Numbered from the stretch's first letter, positions 7,559 through 15,888 are shown. The stretch is 64,000 nucleotides of DNA from Muribaculaceae bacterium Isolate-110 (HZI) (GCA_003762875.1 RIBL01000012.1:36400-100399), one strand, 5' to 3'. Notes: generated by a model not told the origin, from the sequence alone. Numbers and translations: made by a program.

Positions 7559-8653
7559 TTATTTTAAGCGATACAATGTGTCGATAAATGCTTTCATCTC
7601 CTCCATATGCGAGTCGATGGAGGAGAGGAGTGTCATCTGGTTGCGTGTTCTGACGAGGTTGTGGTCGGTGTAGGCTGTCTTGTAATAGGTGTCGCCGTTC
7701 AGATAGTCGGCAAAAAATCTTATGGCCTGCATATAGGTCATTCTGAGGGCTCCGTGGACAAGAGTCATTTTTTCTTCGGGCGTGAGAAATGATGCCGATT
7801 CGACATAGCCGCGCGCAAATGGCCTGAAAACATCCATGTCAAATCTGATCTTTGACGTGTCAGGCTCATCTTCGGCCGCAGTATTGCCTGCAGTGCGGAG
7901 AAAATCACCGAAGTCGTCCATTACAAATCCGGGCATGGTAGTGTCGAGGTCAATCACGCAAAGGATTTCGCCATTTTCGTCAAAGAGAATGTTGTCGGCT
8001 TTTGTGTCGCAATGTATGATTCTTTTTGGCAGACGTCCATCGGAATGCATGTTCTCGGCGAGCATCATCTCAGTAGTACGAGCAAGCAGTTCGTCGGCCA
8101 TCTCTCTTACATCAGCGAGTCGGCCAACTCTGTCGGCTTTCATAGCCTCCTCAAGCTGCGACAGCCGCAACGGCATATTATGGAAATCTGGAATAGTCTC
8201 CCCAAGCTCCGGAGCATCAGGGCGGGCAAGAGTGCAATGAAACTTTCCAAACGCGAGCCCCACGTTACGGGCCATCTTCTCCGACATACCCGCTATGCTG
8301 ACCGAGCCTTCGATGAAGCGGGTCATGCGCCAGCATTCTCCGTCGGATATGACGTAGCTCTTGCTGTCGTGGGTCAGCACACATTCAAGGGCCCTGCGGT
8401 CTGCGTCGGCGATGCCCTCCTCTATGAGACATTTGCGCAGATGGGCCGAGATAGCCAGCATATTGTCCTGAAGCGTGTCAGGGTCGCGGAATATGTCGGT
8501 GTTGATGCGCTGGAGCACATAGCTATGGCCGCCCGGCTGACAGGCGATGATGAAAGTGTCGTTGATAAGTCCGTTGCCGAGACGTCGGGCACTGCACGGC
8601 CGGCCGGAAGTCATGAAGAGTGATGCTATGCCCGTCAGCTTGTTTTCGTCCAT
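7559..8653 (-). CDS. NahK-like N-acetylhexosamine kinase (APH fold)
   Basis: This 364-residue cytoplasmic protein has the aminoglycoside-phosphotransferase fold with the catalytic loop IIHCDTKADNILFD (Asp 216) and the metal-binding ICVIDLDTTMPG-like strand (Asp 235 and 237). The C-terminus reads IRFFADYLNGDTYY, then HNLVRTRNQMTLL, closely like bifidobacterial N-acetylhexosamine 1-kinase (LNB/GNB pathway). That enzyme makes GalNAc-1-P or GlcNAc-1-P from the free sugar and ATP. First gene of a two-gene operon with the GH109 enzyme. A drug-resistance role is unlikely given the length, C-terminus and context. Activity on GalNAc is inferred from similarity and neighbourhood. Confidence 0.82.
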   Translation of the reverse strand: MDENKLTGIASLFMTSGRPCSARRLGNGLINDTFIIACQPGGHSYVLQRINTDIFRDPDTLQDNMLAISAHLRKCLIEEGIADADRRALECVLTHDSKSYVISDGECWRMTRFIEGSVSIAGMSEKMARNVGLAFGKFHCTLARPDAPELGETIPDFHNMPLRLSQLEEAMKADRVGRLADVREMADELLARTTEMMLAENMHSDGRLPKRIIHCDTKADNILFDENGEILCVIDLDTTMPGFVMDDFGDFLRTAGNTAAEDEPDTSKIRFDMDVFRPFARGYVESASFLTPEEKMTLVHGALRMTYMQAIRFFADYLNGDTYYKTAYTDHNLVRTRNQMTLLSSIDSHMEEMKAFIDTLYRLK

Positions 8654-8950
8654 ACTTTAATAACGATGGTTTATGGCGTAAAAGTACGAAAAAAACAATT
8701 AAGAATCAAGAGTGGTCAAGACTTGTGTGCAGGTCGTGTTTATGACAATAAGTATAGTCACGGATTAGTGAAAACCGAGATGTCGGCAGGGGGCGATATC
8801 AGTGTCGGATGAGGTGTGACTGTGTATACACTATTTAGATTTAGTCTAAATAATATTTTTTAACATCCGATTGTCTGTTAAATTGCAGAACAACCCTAAC
8901 ATCAGGCAATTGTGTTATTTTAATATTTTTTGGCCGATTCAATCATCAGA

Positions 8951-8983
8951 TTAAATATCATATATTAATACGCTGATATTTAA
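8951..8983. repeat. Inverted repeat upstream of dnaA
   Basis: TTAAATATCA (8951-8960) and TGATATTTAA (8974-8983) are perfect 10-base complements around a 13-base AT-rich spacer. Outer CAGA (8947-8950) and TCTG (8987-8990) extend the symmetry after a three-base gap. It lies about 215 bases before the dnaA start and has no T run, so it is more likely a protein-binding site or replication-linked element than a terminator. Confidence 0.55.
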
Positions 8984-9093
8984 GAATCTGCAATTTTGCA
9001 ACAGTTGTGCGTAGATTAATTTTTAAACAAGTCCTTTAATATGCTGAAATTCAAAGCAGTGTGATATGATTTAAAAAAGCAAGAGAAAAGCGA

Positions 9094-9125
9094 TTTGATT
9101 ATGTGATTTTTTTTTTGGAAATTTG
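9094..9125 (+). promoter_or_regulatory. Probable dnaA promoter
   Basis: TTTG at 9094-9097 and GAAATTTG at 9118-9125 (one mismatch to TAnnTTTG) lie 20 bases apart. A transcript from here has a leader of about 65 bases and excludes the in-frame ATG at 9103. Confidence 0.6.
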
Positions 9126-9198
9126 CAGAAGAATATGCGGGTCTACCAATACCGCAGACAACACTATTTGCCTCTCTTCTCTAACAGTCTTTAACCCC

Positions 9199-10590
9199 AT
9201 GCAATACCAAAACTCGCCGCAATGGGAAAAGTGTCTCAATATAATCCGTGACACGATTCCCGCAGAACAATTCCGCTACTGGTTCAGCCCGTTGTCGTTC
9301 ATCAGCATGAATGATAACGTGCTCACTATCGCCTGTCCGTCGGAGTTTTTTGCCGAGCAGCTTGATGAGCGTTACATAGGCGTGCTCAAATTCGCGCTTG
9401 AGCGAGTTTTTGGCAAAGGCATACGCCTCACCTACGAATTTCCCATCGTTGCCGACGACCCCACCTCCAAAGTAAGCATGGAGAGTGCTCATCCCAGCCC
9501 CGGAGTGAAACCCGCTCTCGGAGCCTCGGCCAATCCATTTCAGGATAAGTATGTAGAGGAAATCAACTCGCAGCTCAATCCCGCCTATACATTTGAGAAC
9601 TATTGTATAAGCGAGAGCAACAAGGTGGCCCAGTCAATCGGTGAGGCCATAGCCAACGACCCCAAGCTCAAGACGTTCAACCCTCTGTTTATCTTTGGCC
9701 CGTGTGGCGTTGGCAAAACTCACCTTATACAAGCTATAGGCATACGTATCAAGGAGCGCGATTCACGCACGCGCGTACTATATATTACGGCACGTCTGTT
9801 TCAGGACCAGTTCTCGTCGGCTACTCTGCGCGGCAAGATCAACGAGTTTATCAAGTTTTACCAGAGTATCGACACGCTTATCATTGACGACATCCAGGAA
9901 CTGATAGGCAAAGAAAAGACACAGCGCACATTCTTCCATATATTCAACCACCTCAAGCAGAACAACAAGCAGCTCATCATGTCGAGTGACTGCGCTCCTG
10001 CCGAGATGGAAGGCATGGAGGAGCGTCTGCTCTCGCGATTCAAGAGCGGCATGACCGCCCGTCTCGACAAACCCGACTATGCCTTGCGCCGCGAAGTGCT
10101 TCTTCAGAAAGCCCGTCGCGACGGAGTGAAACTCCCCGAGGATGTGGTAGAGTTTATCGTAACCAACGTTACCCAGAGCATTCGAGAGATTGAGGGTGTG
10201 ATGGTTTCGCTTCTAGCCTATGCCACCGGTCTCAACTGTGAGATAGACATCAATCTCGCTCGTCGTGTGCTCGCCAACTCTGTGAAACTCAACCAGCGCA
10301 AGACCAACTTTGAGTCAATCGCGCGCATAGTAAGTGATTTCTACAACATCGAGCCCTCGCAGATATTTGACAAATCGCGTAAACGCGAGGTGTCGGATGC
10401 CCGTCAGATGGTGATGTATCTCGCCAAGAAACATACAAAGATGCCGTTCAAGGCTATCGGAGCGCGTCTGCAACGCTCTCATGCTACAGTGCTTTATGCG
10501 TGCAAGCTAATTGACGAGCGTCTTCCCCTCGAAAAGAAGCTTCAGGAAGACCTTTCGCAGATAGAGCGTGAGCTCATGGCCGCACAATAG
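9199..10590 (+). CDS. dnaA: Chromosomal replication initiator DnaA
   Basis: The 463-residue protein has the four-domain DnaA layout: domain I (about 1-80), a short linker, the AAA+ domain III with Walker A FGPCGVGKTHL (about 166-176) and Walker B LIIDDIQE (about 227-234), and the C-terminal DNA-binding domain IV with RQMVMYLAKKHTKMPFKAIG and LQRSHATVLYACKLI. It binds DnaA boxes and opens oriC in its ATP form. ATG 9199 was chosen because the promoter is at 9094-9125 and the protein then begins with the usual domain I. It is transcribed as a single gene with no dnaN neighbour, as is common in Bacteroidota. Confidence 0.97.
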   Translation: MQYQNSPQWEKCLNIIRDTIPAEQFRYWFSPLSFISMNDNVLTIACPSEFFAEQLDERYIGVLKFALERVFGKGIRLTYEFPIVADDPTSKVSMESAHPSPGVKPALGASANPFQDKYVEEINSQLNPAYTFENYCISESNKVAQSIGEAIANDPKLKTFNPLFIFGPCGVGKTHLIQAIGIRIKERDSRTRVLYITARLFQDQFSSATLRGKINEFIKFYQSIDTLIIDDIQELIGKEKTQRTFFHIFNHLKQNNKQLIMSSDCAPAEMEGMEERLLSRFKSGMTARLDKPDYALRREVLLQKARRDGVKLPEDVVEFIVTNVTQSIREIEGVMVSLLAYATGLNCEIDINLARRVLANSVKLNQRKTNFESIARIVSDFYNIEPSQIFDKSRKREVSDARQMVMYLAKKHTKMPFKAIGARLQRSHATVLYACKLIDERLPLEKKLQEDLSQIERELMAAQ

Positions 10591-10649
10591 CCGGTTTATC
10601 TTGGCTCATACACGACTCAAAACTCATAGACCAATAATCCCCTGTCGTT

Positions 10650-11123
10650 CTATAAATCGGAATAGCAGGGGATTTGTGCAAGCATCTCACACTTGCGCGT
10701 AGCGACATCGACACGGATACAGTAGTGGTCCATCCCGTTGCTTACCACAAGGAAAGGCACGCGCAACACGATGTTGTAGCGTACTATCTGCTCAAATACT
10801 TGCCTGTCAATCCTGACCGACGGAGCCTTGTATTCGACAATCATCAGCGGCTCGAGTGCCGGAGTGTAGACCACCGTGTCACATCGGCGGGATGTCGAAT
10901 TGAGCGTTATGCCCACTTCATTGGCCATCAAAGAAGACGGAAAACCGAGATGGCGCGTGAGATAGTGTACGAAATGCTGTCTCACCCACTCTTCGGGAGT
11001 CAGGACTATCCACTTGTTTCGTAGTATATCGCGCACTTCCACGCCCTTGCGTCCGGGGCGCAATGACAGATCGGCCGGCGGGAGATTGAGCGGAGATGGA
11101 GGCGTAGTGAGTGATATTGGCAT
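10650..11123 (-). CDS. HsdR N-terminal-domain protein (orphan restriction-endonuclease-like fold)
   Basis: This 157-residue protein resembles only the N-terminal nuclease-fold domain of type I restriction HsdR subunits. The core reads RCDTVVYTPALEPLMIVEYKAP, with the PD-(D/E)xK-like residues D (in RCD) and E-x-K (in VEYKA). No HsdM, HsdS or helicase domain is present, so it is not a restriction system. Such short stand-alone proteins occur widely in Bacteroidota; their function is unknown to me. The start was placed at 11123 because a full promoter at 11148-11179 lies upstream of it and excludes the ATG at 11195. Divergent from holA. Confidence 0.75.
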   Translation of the reverse strand: MPISLTTPPSPLNLPPADLSLRPGRKGVEVRDILRNKWIVLTPEEWVRQHFVHYLTRHLGFPSSLMANEVGITLNSTSRRCDTVVYTPALEPLMIVEYKAPSVRIDRQVFEQIVRYNIVLRVPFLVVSNGMDHYCIRVDVATRKCEMLAQIPCYSDL

Positions 11124-11147
11124 GGTGATAGCGATTGTTTTGTGTGG

Positions 11148-11179
11148 CAAATTTAAGCAAACAATTCCGACCGGGCAAA
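11148..11179 (-). promoter_or_regulatory. Promoter of the HsdR_N-domain gene
   Basis: On the minus strand TTTG (11179-11176) is followed after 20 bases by TAAATTTG (11155-11148). It fixes the start of the HsdR_N gene at 11123. Confidence 0.8.
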
Positions 11180-11210
11180 TTTCAGCCGCCGACAAAGCCC
11201 GGCCAAACTC

Positions 11211-11241
11211 TTGTCAATGCGGGGAAATATTGCTAATTTTA
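11211..11241 (+). promoter_or_regulatory. Probable holA promoter
   Basis: TTG at 11211-11213 and TAATTTTA at 11234-11241 (last base differs from TAnnTTTG) are 20 bases apart, about 32 bases before the holA start. Confidence 0.5.
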
Positions 11242-11272
11242 CACTCGCAAGTAACCTTCAACTATCCCGCCC

Positions 11273-12325
11273 ATGGCCGCCACAAAGACCGACTCCGCAT
11301 CAGGCATCACCTATCCGCAACTGCGCCAAGCTATTGCTGCCCGACGGCTTATGCCGATATATCTTCTTCACGGCGAGGAAGGCTATTATATCGACGAGCT
11401 TGTCAAGATGTTTGAGTCACTTCTCCCCGAGGAGGAGCGCGACTTTAATCTCTACACGCTCTATGGTCCGGAAACCGGAGTCGACACCATAATGGATGTG
11501 TGCCAGCGGCTCCCGATGATGGCCGAGCGTCAGGTGGTAATCGTCAAGGAAGCCCAGGTCATACGCTCCGACTCGCTCAACAAGCTCCATCATTATGCCT
11601 TGCGTCCCAATCAGTCGACCGTACTCGTAATCGCATGCCGCGGAGACAAGGCAAAAGGCAAGGAACTACTGGCCGCCATAAAGCAAAACGGAGTAATATT
11701 CGAGTCAAAAAAGGTGAGCGAGCGCAATATACTACCCGTAATCTCTGATCTCATCAAGGAGAAGCACATGACTGTCGACCCAAAATCGCTCTCCATGCTT
11801 CGAGACTACATCGGCACAGACCTGGCGCGTCTATATAATGAAATAGACAAGCTCTCGTTTATACTCGGTCCGGGAGCCATGATTACACCCGAGGCCATAG
11901 AGCGCAACATAGGTATATCAAAGGATTACAACAACTTTGAGTTCCTCGACGCCATCATCAACCGCAACGCCGCCAAGTCGATGGCCATCGTGCAATACTT
12001 CACCGCCAATCCCAAAAACAATCCTGTCATACTGACGGTGACCATGCTCTTCAACTTCTTTGCCAACCTGCTCATCTATCACTATACACGCGACAAGTCG
12101 ACTGCCGGATATATGGACGCGCTCGGATTTAAAAACCAGTGGCAACTGCGCAACTATGAGACAGCCTCGCGCAACTACAGTGTGCGCCAGACTATCGAAA
12201 TCATCTCGGCTCTGCGCGAATGTGACTGTCGCGGCAAGGGTATCGGTTCGCGTCAGAATCCCTACGACCTGCTCAAAGACCTCACCTTCCGCATACTCAC
12301 ATCCTCAGGCATAATCCGCATGTAA
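11273..12325 (+). CDS. holA: DNA polymerase III subunit delta
   Basis: This 350-residue protein matches HolA (delta), the clamp-loader subunit that opens the sliding clamp. Family features are the opening LMPIYLLHGEEGYYIDEL, QRLPMMAERQVVIVKEAQ, and DLARLYNEIDKLSFI in the middle domain. The C-terminal helical collar domain starts at about residue 215. It lies divergent from the HsdR_N-domain gene and just upstream of the Fur-family gene. A short AAAACAAT/ATTGTTTT pair with a T run after the stop (12324-12363) may attenuate read-through. Confidence 0.93.
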   Translation: MAATKTDSASGITYPQLRQAIAARRLMPIYLLHGEEGYYIDELVKMFESLLPEEERDFNLYTLYGPETGVDTIMDVCQRLPMMAERQVVIVKEAQVIRSDSLNKLHHYALRPNQSTVLVIACRGDKAKGKELLAAIKQNGVIFESKKVSERNILPVISDLIKEKHMTVDPKSLSMLRDYIGTDLARLYNEIDKLSFILGPGAMITPEAIERNIGISKDYNNFEFLDAIINRNAAKSMAIVQYFTANPKNNPVILTVTMLFNFFANLLIYHYTRDKSTAGYMDALGFKNQWQLRNYETASRNYSVRQTIEIISALRECDCRGKGIGSRQNPYDLLKDLTFRILTSSGIIRM

Positions 12326-12360
12326 AACAATCCCGGGAGGAGTAAAAACACCATTGTTTT

Positions 12361-12392
12361 TTTGGAAAATTCGCCCCTTGGTTGTAATTTTG
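12361..12392 (+). promoter_or_regulatory. Promoter of the Fur-family gene
   Basis: TTTG at 12361-12364 and TAATTTTG at 12385-12392 are 20 bases apart, a perfect Bacteroidota promoter. The start codon at 12399 begins only six bases after the -7 element. Confidence 0.85.
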
Positions 12393-12398
12393 CGAGTG

Positions 12399-12857
12399 AT
12401 GAATGAGGACAAGCGCAAGAGCCTCGCACGCGAGACTCTGAGCCGTTACATAGCCGACCGGCACATGCGTTGCACCCCCGAGCGTCAGGCTGTGCTCGAC
12501 AGGATTATGGAGATGCCCGCACGCTTCACAGTCGACGAGTTGTGCGCAGCCGTCGGAAGTGGAGGTTTTCGTGTGAGCCGAGCAACGGTCTATAACTCCG
12601 TAAGCCTCTTTAGCCGCGTCGGTCTGCTCCGCCGCCTGCACCTGCAGCCCGACACCTGGGAGACGACCATCGAGCCGTCGCAGAGTGTCAGACTCATATG
12701 CCGCAAATGTGGAAAGGTGCGAGATGTCTCCGACCGTCAGCTTGCACGCACGCTCGCCCTCAAACGCTATCAGTCCTTCCTGCCCGACAGCTTTGAAGTG
12801 TGCATGACAGGCTATTGCACCGGATGTCGGCCGAAGGACAAAAACAGGAAGAAATAA
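12399..12857 (+). CDS. Fur/PerR-family regulator lacking the usual histidine metal site
   Basis: This 152-residue protein has the Fur winged-helix domain (RCTPERQAVLDRI, then FRVSRATVYNSVSLF) and two CxxC pairs (Cys 101/104 and 140/143) that would hold a structural zinc. The histidine cluster normally just before the first CxxC (H-H-x-H type) is replaced by PSQSVRLIC. The C-terminal His-containing segment is also shortened. The protein may therefore not sense Fe or peroxide in the standard way. The start is set at 12399 by the promoter, giving an almost leaderless transcript. purA follows 38 bases later, probably co-transcribed. Confidence 0.85.
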   Translation: MNEDKRKSLARETLSRYIADRHMRCTPERQAVLDRIMEMPARFTVDELCAAVGSGGFRVSRATVYNSVSLFSRVGLLRRLHLQPDTWETTIEPSQSVRLICRKCGKVRDVSDRQLARTLALKRYQSFLPDSFEVCMTGYCTGCRPKDKNRKK

Positions 12858-12895
12858 AAATATACACACATAAAATATATAGTAACTTATACACT

Positions 12896-14170
12896 ATGAA
12901 AGTAGACGTGCTACTCGGGCTCCAATGGGGCGATGAAGGTAAAGGCAAAGTCGTGGACGTGCTCACTCCGCGCTACGATGCCGTGGCAAGATTCCAGGGA
13001 GGCCCCAATGCCGGCCATACACTCGAATTTGAAGGTAAGAAATACGTGCTCCGCTCCATCCCCTCAGGCATATTCCAGCATGGACAGATCAATATCATAG
13101 GCAACGGTGTCGTCCTTGACCCCGTGCTCTTCCGTCAGGAAGCCGAGGAGCTCGAAAAGAGTGGCATCGACCTCCGCTCGATACTGCGCATATCCAAGAA
13201 AGTTCATCTCATCACTCCGACTCACCGTCTGCTCGACGCAGCAAACGAAAAGGCCAAGGGCGGTAAGAAAATCGGCACCACAGGCAAAGGCATCGGCCCC
13301 ACTTACACCGACAAGATTTCACGTAACGGCATACGTCTGGGTGACGCTTTCCATAATTTTGATGAAAAATACGGCGCGCTCCGCCAGATGCACCTCGCAC
13401 GTCTCGAATCGCTTGGCGCGACCCCCGAGGCCGAGCAGCTCGCCACTCTCGAGGCCACGTGGATGGATGCTATCGAATATCTCAAAGGCTTCGACATCGT
13501 TGACTCCGAATTTCTCATCAACAGCCTCCTCGCCCAAGGCAAGAGCATACTCTGCGAGGGCGCGCAAGGCACACTCCTTGACATCGACTTCGGCTCATAT
13601 CCTTTCGTTACATCATCCAACACCATCAGTTCGGGTGCATGTTCGGGCCTCGGCGTGGCTCCCAACAAGATAGGCGAAGTGTTCGGTATATTCAAGGCTT
13701 ACTGCACACGCGTGGGCAGCGGTCCATTCCCCACCGAGCTCTTTGACGCCACCGGCAAACGCATACGCGACCTCGGTCACGAATATGGAGCCGTAACCGG
13801 ACGCGAACGCCGCTGCGGATGGATTGATCTTGTGGCTCTCCGCTACTCAATCATGCTCAACGGTGTCACTCAGCTCATCATGATGAAGAGCGACGTCCTT
13901 GACGGATTTGACGAAATCAAAGCCTGCACAGCTTACCGCATAAACGGCGAGGAGACCACACAATTCCCTTACTCCATCGAAGAGGATATCGAACCTGTAT
14001 ACACCACACTCCCGGGATGGAAGACCGACATGACCGGTATGCAGAGCGAGGACGAGTTCCCCAAAGAATTCAGCGACTATATCTCATTCCTTGAGAAAGA
14101 GCTCGCAACTCCCATCACTATCGTCTCGATCGGCCCCGACCGCAAGCAGACAATCGAACGCAAACGCTGA
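12896..14170 (+). CDS. purA: Adenylosuccinate synthetase
   Basis: This 424-residue protein carries the PurA signatures: the N-terminal P-loop QWGDEGKGKVVD, GGPNAGHT, TTGKGIGPTYTDK and the C-terminal GPDRKQTI. It joins IMP and aspartate with GTP to form adenylosuccinate in AMP synthesis. The start at 12896 (MKVDVLLGLQWG) gives the normal family N-terminus. It follows the Fur-family gene at 38 bases, an arrangement seen in other Bacteroidales. A strong terminator lies downstream. Confidence 0.97.
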   Translation: MKVDVLLGLQWGDEGKGKVVDVLTPRYDAVARFQGGPNAGHTLEFEGKKYVLRSIPSGIFQHGQINIIGNGVVLDPVLFRQEAEELEKSGIDLRSILRISKKVHLITPTHRLLDAANEKAKGGKKIGTTGKGIGPTYTDKISRNGIRLGDAFHNFDEKYGALRQMHLARLESLGATPEAEQLATLEATWMDAIEYLKGFDIVDSEFLINSLLAQGKSILCEGAQGTLLDIDFGSYPFVTSSNTISSGACSGLGVAPNKIGEVFGIFKAYCTRVGSGPFPTELFDATGKRIRDLGHEYGAVTGRERRCGWIDLVALRYSIMLNGVTQLIMMKSDVLDGFDEIKACTAYRINGEETTQFPYSIEEDIEPVYTTLPGWKTDMTGMQSEDEFPKEFSDYISFLEKELATPITIVSIGPDRKQTIERKR

Positions 14171-14197
14171 AAACGCATCGGACAGTTCACATAATTT

Positions 14198-14248
14198 TTC
14201 ACCTTGCAGGGACCGGCATCCCTGCCTACTACCTCCCTGCAAGGTGAA
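14198..14248 (+). terminator. Rho-independent terminator of purA
   Basis: TTCACCTTGCAGGGA (14198-14212) and TCCCTGCAAGGTGAA (14234-14248) pair perfectly over 15 bases, flanked by a T run on the 5' side and TTTAT on the 3' side. Confidence 0.88.
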
Positions 14249-14366
14249 TTTATATTACCCGACATCTCTCCATTACTATCTCTCTTCGGGTCAAAACATC
14301 TCTCATAAAATATACTTTTCTCCCCTCCTGTACAATCGACCCCAATCATAATCCAATCACAATACC

Positions 14367-15611
14367 ATGGCTAAAGTAAAACCTTTTCGCGGCGTTCGTC
14401 CGCCCCGTGATCTCGTCACCGAAGTAGCTTCACGCCCCTACGACGTGCTCAACTCCGAAGAAGCCCGTCAGGAAGCTCAGGGCAACCCCCGTTCGCTCTA
14501 TCACATCATCAAACCCGAAATAGACTTTGAACCGGGCACCGACGAACACGATCCAAAAGTCTACGGTAAGGCCGTCGAAAACTTCAATGCCTTCCAGCAG
14601 AACGGATGGCTCCTCCAGGACGACGCCGAACATTACTACATATACGCCCAGACCATGAACGGCCGCACACAGTATGGCATAGTTATCGCCGCCAACGTAG
14701 CCGACTACATGGAGGGACGCATCAAAAAACACGAACTCACCCGACGCGACAAAGAGGAAGACCGCATGAAGCACGTGCGCGTCAACAATGCCAATATCGA
14801 GCCGGTGTTCTTCGCTTTTCCCGACAATGAGGTGTTGCAGGATATCATCAACCGTGTCACCAAGGGAGAAGCTGAATATGACTTCACCGCACCCGACGGC
14901 TTCGGCCATCATTTCTGGGTAATCGACGATCCTGAAATGATCGAGACCGTAACCCGTGAGTTTGACCGCATACCCTATCTCTATATCGCCGACGGCCACC
15001 ATCGCTCGGCTGCCGCCGCACTCGTAGGCCATGAGAAAGCACAGGCCAATCCCGACCACCGAGGTGACGAGGAATACAACTATTTCCTCGCCGTAGCTTT
15101 CCCGGCTTCTCATCTCAACATCATCGACTACAACCGTGTGGTGCGTGACCTCAACGGCCTCTCGCCCGAGCAACTGCTCACACGCCTCGCTGAAAACTTC
15201 ACAGTCGAGGATAAAGGCACCGATGAATACCGTCCGCAGACTCTTCACAACTTCTCGCTCTATCTTGGCGGTCGCTGGTATTCACTCACAGCTCGCCCCG
15301 GCACCTACGATGACAGCGACCCGATAGGCATCCTCGATGTAACCATCTCGAGCGATCTCATACTCCGCGATATTCTCGGCATTACCGATCTCCGTTCCGA
15401 CAAGCGCATCGACTTCGTCGGAGGTATACGCGGTCTTGGCGAACTCAAGCGTCGTGTCGACTCAGGCGAAATGGCCATGGCTCTCGCTCTCTATCCCGTA
15501 TCCATGAAACAGCTTATGGACATAGCTGACACGGGTAATATCATGCCGCCCAAGACCACATGGTTCGAGCCCAAGCTCCGCTCGGGACTCATTATCCATA
15601 AACTCGATTGA
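14367..15611 (+). CDS. DUF1015-family protein
   Basis: This 414-residue protein matches the DUF1015 family: opening KPFRGVRPPRDLVTEVASRPYDVLN, then NPRSLYHIIKPEID, HVRVNNANIEPVFFAF, YIADGHHRSAAA and RIDFVGGIRGLGEL. The family is often annotated as a possible HTH or kinase-like protein and in Bacteroides commonly sits beside serine biosynthesis genes; here it stands alone between purA and tRNA-Gln. The histidines of DGHHRSAA suggest a catalytic or nucleotide site, but the function is unknown. Confidence 0.9.
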   Translation: MAKVKPFRGVRPPRDLVTEVASRPYDVLNSEEARQEAQGNPRSLYHIIKPEIDFEPGTDEHDPKVYGKAVENFNAFQQNGWLLQDDAEHYYIYAQTMNGRTQYGIVIAANVADYMEGRIKKHELTRRDKEEDRMKHVRVNNANIEPVFFAFPDNEVLQDIINRVTKGEAEYDFTAPDGFGHHFWVIDDPEMIETVTREFDRIPYLYIADGHHRSAAAALVGHEKAQANPDHRGDEEYNYFLAVAFPASHLNIIDYNRVVRDLNGLSPEQLLTRLAENFTVEDKGTDEYRPQTLHNFSLYLGGRWYSLTARPGTYDDSDPIGILDVTISSDLILRDILGITDLRSDKRIDFVGGIRGLGELKRRVDSGEMAMALALYPVSMKQLMDIADTGNIMPPKTTWFEPKLRSGLIIHKLD

Positions 15612-15676
15612 TACACACATCCGCCACATGCTCCGCGAACAGTTTTCGGAGGTGTGAAAAAAGATGCCAATAAATG

Positions 15677-15725
15677 ATTATCCAAGAGATGACGTGCAAA
15701 AAATGCCGTTTATCTCTTGGATAAT
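15677..15725 (+). terminator. Hairpin after the DUF1015 gene
   Basis: ATTATCCAAGAGAT (15677-15690) and ATCTCTTGGATAAT (15712-15725) pair perfectly around a 21-base loop. It is about 65 bases after the DUF1015 stop. There is no strong T run, and the right arm overlaps the -33 region of the tRNA-Gln promoter. Confidence 0.55.
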
Positions 15726-15747
15726 TCATCAAAACTCCGTAACTTTG
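15717..15747 (+). promoter_or_regulatory. Promoter of tRNA-Gln
   Basis: TTG at 15717-15719 and TAACTTTG at 15740-15747 are 20 bases apart. The tRNA begins about 70 bases downstream. Confidence 0.7.
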
Positions 15748-15817
15748 CACCACTTTAGGCTAAGATGCCTCATCCGTCATGGGCAAAGCGTCATTATTAT
15801 GGCTTGAGTAAAAGGAT

Positions 15818-15888
15818 TGTCTTATGGTGTAATGGTAGCACTGCAGTTTTTGGTTCTGCCTGTCTTGGTTCGAATCCAGGTAAGACAA
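15818..15888 (+). tRNA. tRNA-Gln (anticodon UUG)
   Basis: The cloverleaf is complete: acceptor TGTCTTA (15818-15824) with TAAGACA (15881-15887), D arm with GTGTAATGGTAGCAC, anticodon stem GCAG/CTGC with loop TTTTGGT (anticodon TTG), and T arm CTTGG, TTCGAAT, CCAGG. The CCA end is not encoded. Confidence 0.95.

Larger units (their letters stand above)
8654..9198. other. AT-rich intergenic region upstream of dnaA, no gene seen
   Basis: About 545 bases separate the NahK-like gene from dnaA. I found no convincing coding frame and no consensus DnaA boxes (TTATNCACA). It contains a palindrome at 8839-8851 (ATTTAG, T, CTAAAT), a larger inverted repeat at 8951-8983 and the dnaA promoter at 9094-9125. 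It is markedly more AT-rich than the surrounding genes. Confidence 0.6.

Noticed and set aside
7559..8653. Aminoglycoside resistance gene
   Set aside because: The fold is shared, but length, C-terminal motifs and the GH109 neighbour point to an N-acetylhexosamine kinase.
8654..9198. Possible oriC next to dnaA
   Set aside because: AT-rich with inverted repeats, but no consensus DnaA boxes (TTATNCACA) in clusters; in Bacteroidota dnaA often lies away from the origin.
10650..11123. Type I restriction-modification system
   Set aside because: Only the HsdR N-terminal domain is present; no helicase motor, HsdM or HsdS.
15677..15725. Inverted repeat as a riboswitch or attenuator for tRNA-Gln
   Set aside because: It lies upstream of the tRNA -7 element and is better explained as the end of the DUF1015 transcript.
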